Shown: positions 6,972 through 7,064 of the stretch, piece after piece
How positions within the stretch are numbered: the first letter of the stretch is position 1
Layout: the number at the start of each line of letters is the position of its first letter
Assembly (NCBI GenBank): GCA_044235825.1
Contig: JBIIHL010000059.1
Location: 1 to 7,064, forward strand
Length of the DNA: 7,064 bases
DNA from: CANGYM01 sp044235825
GTDB taxonomy: Bacteria; Pseudomonadota; Alphaproteobacteria; JAJTHO01; CANGYM01
Reading direction: 5' to 3'
Program-made: the position numbers and the translations under genes
The notes under the pieces: generated by a model
Seen by the model: the letters and a program-made list of their open reading frames with translations, nothing else
Told to the model about the DNA's origin: nothing
Database searches by the model: none

Positions 6972-6990
6972 CAAAACGCGAAGCGTTTTG
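6972..6990. repeat. Inner hairpin A of the composite repeat
   Basis: CAAAACGC (6972-6979) and GCGTTTTG (6983-6990) form a perfect 8-bp stem with the 3-base loop GAA. The A-rich and T-rich flanks of the stem resemble a compact terminator in either direction. Confidence 0.75.
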
Positions 6991-7015
6991 TTCCTTAGTT
7001 TTCACACTACAAAGG

Positions 7016-7034
7016 CAAAAGGCTGCGCCTTTTG
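7016..7034. repeat. Inner hairpin B of the composite repeat
   Basis: CAAAAGGC (7016-7023) and GCCTTTTG (7027-7034) form a perfect 8-bp stem with the 3-base loop TGC. Its stem differs from hairpin A at one base pair with the loop length kept, which suggests that the two share an origin or are under the same structural constraint. Confidence 0.75.
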
Positions 7035-7064
7035 ACAGTGGCGCTGGATACCGGATCAGCGGTC

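Larger units (their letters stand above)
6915..7064. repeat. Composite palindromic intergenic repeat (cut by window end)
   Basis: Nested inverted repeats fill this stretch. A left hairpin (6920-6957) is followed by CCAGCGC (6959-6965), which pairs with GCGCTGG (7041-7047). Between these arms sit two separate hairpins (6972-6990 and 7016-7034). Extending the arms, the 14 bases ending at 6965 match the reverse complement of the 14 starting at 7041 at 12 positions. The right end begins a further CCGGA...TC arm that runs off the window. The left edge CGTCATTCCGG (6915-6925) is of the kind found at the ends of dispersed repeats in alphaproteobacterial genomes. No convincing protein is encoded. It could be a non-autonomous mobile palindromic element or a terminator cluster; copy number cannot be seen from one window. 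Confidence 0.7.

Noticed and set aside
6432..6998. 188-codon open frame on the plus strand over the ftsI 5' end and the repeat
   Set aside because: It is antisense to the conserved FtsI N-terminal domain and continues into palindromic repeat DNA, with no plausible protein motif.
6658..7005. 115-codon open frame on the minus strand starting in the repeat
   Set aside because: It overlaps ftsI out of frame and its first part translates the repeat, so it is an artefact of long open frames in this composition.
6915..7064. CRISPR array or tRNA-like structure at the right edge
   Set aside because: There are no regularly spaced direct repeats with unique spacers, and the nested stems do not have tRNA arm lengths or conserved tRNA bases.

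Overview
This window carries five intact genes in two convergent groups, nearly all of them for peptidoglycan synthesis. The organism looks like a Gram-negative bacterium, most probably an alphaproteobacterium. MurE carries the DNPR motif of meso-diaminopimelate-adding enzymes. The ftsI-murE-murF order is that of the proteobacterial division and cell-wall (dcw) cluster. The coding DNA is fairly GC-rich, and the right edge holds a CGTCATTCCGG-type palindromic repeat of a kind I associate with alphaproteobacterial genomes. The taxonomic placement is inference; no marker RNA gene is present.

Left group, + strand (1-2372): murJ, the lipid II flippase, is followed by trpC, indole-3-glycerol-phosphate synthase, joined by a 4-base ATGA stop/start overlap. 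No other trp gene is visible, so trpC appears detached from a trp operon on this side. The first 24 bases hold a Shine-Dalgarno-like site for murJ and possibly the last codons of an upstream gene.

Right group, - strand (6803 down to 2382): ftsI (septal transpeptidase, PBP3), murE (UDP-MurNAc-tripeptide ligase) and murF (UDP-MurNAc-pentapeptide ligase). ftsI and murE overlap by about 35-38 bases, and murE and murF share an ATGA overlap, so all three are probably cotranscribed and translationally coupled. The usual neighbours rsmH and ftsL do not directly precede ftsI within the window, and mraY does not follow murF, so the dcw cluster seems to be broken at both ends.

Functionally, MurE and MurF build the stem peptide on the cytoplasmic UDP-MurNAc precursor, MurJ moves lipid II across the inner membrane, and FtsI cross-links the product at the division septum. 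TrpC is the metabolic outlier.

Non-coding structure: the 9-base gap between the convergent trpC and murF stops lies inside a strong symmetric hairpin (2357-2386), probably a bidirectional terminator, which competes with a second hairpin inside trpC. A good promoter match lies immediately before the preferred ftsI ATG, close enough to predict a leaderless mRNA. From about 6915 to the window end is a composite repeat of nested inverted repeats, cut by the window edge. I see no CRISPR array, tRNA, rRNA or transposase gene. Nothing here amounts to a clearly new system; the repeat, the leaderless-promoter prediction and the unusual gene junctions are the points most worth checking.
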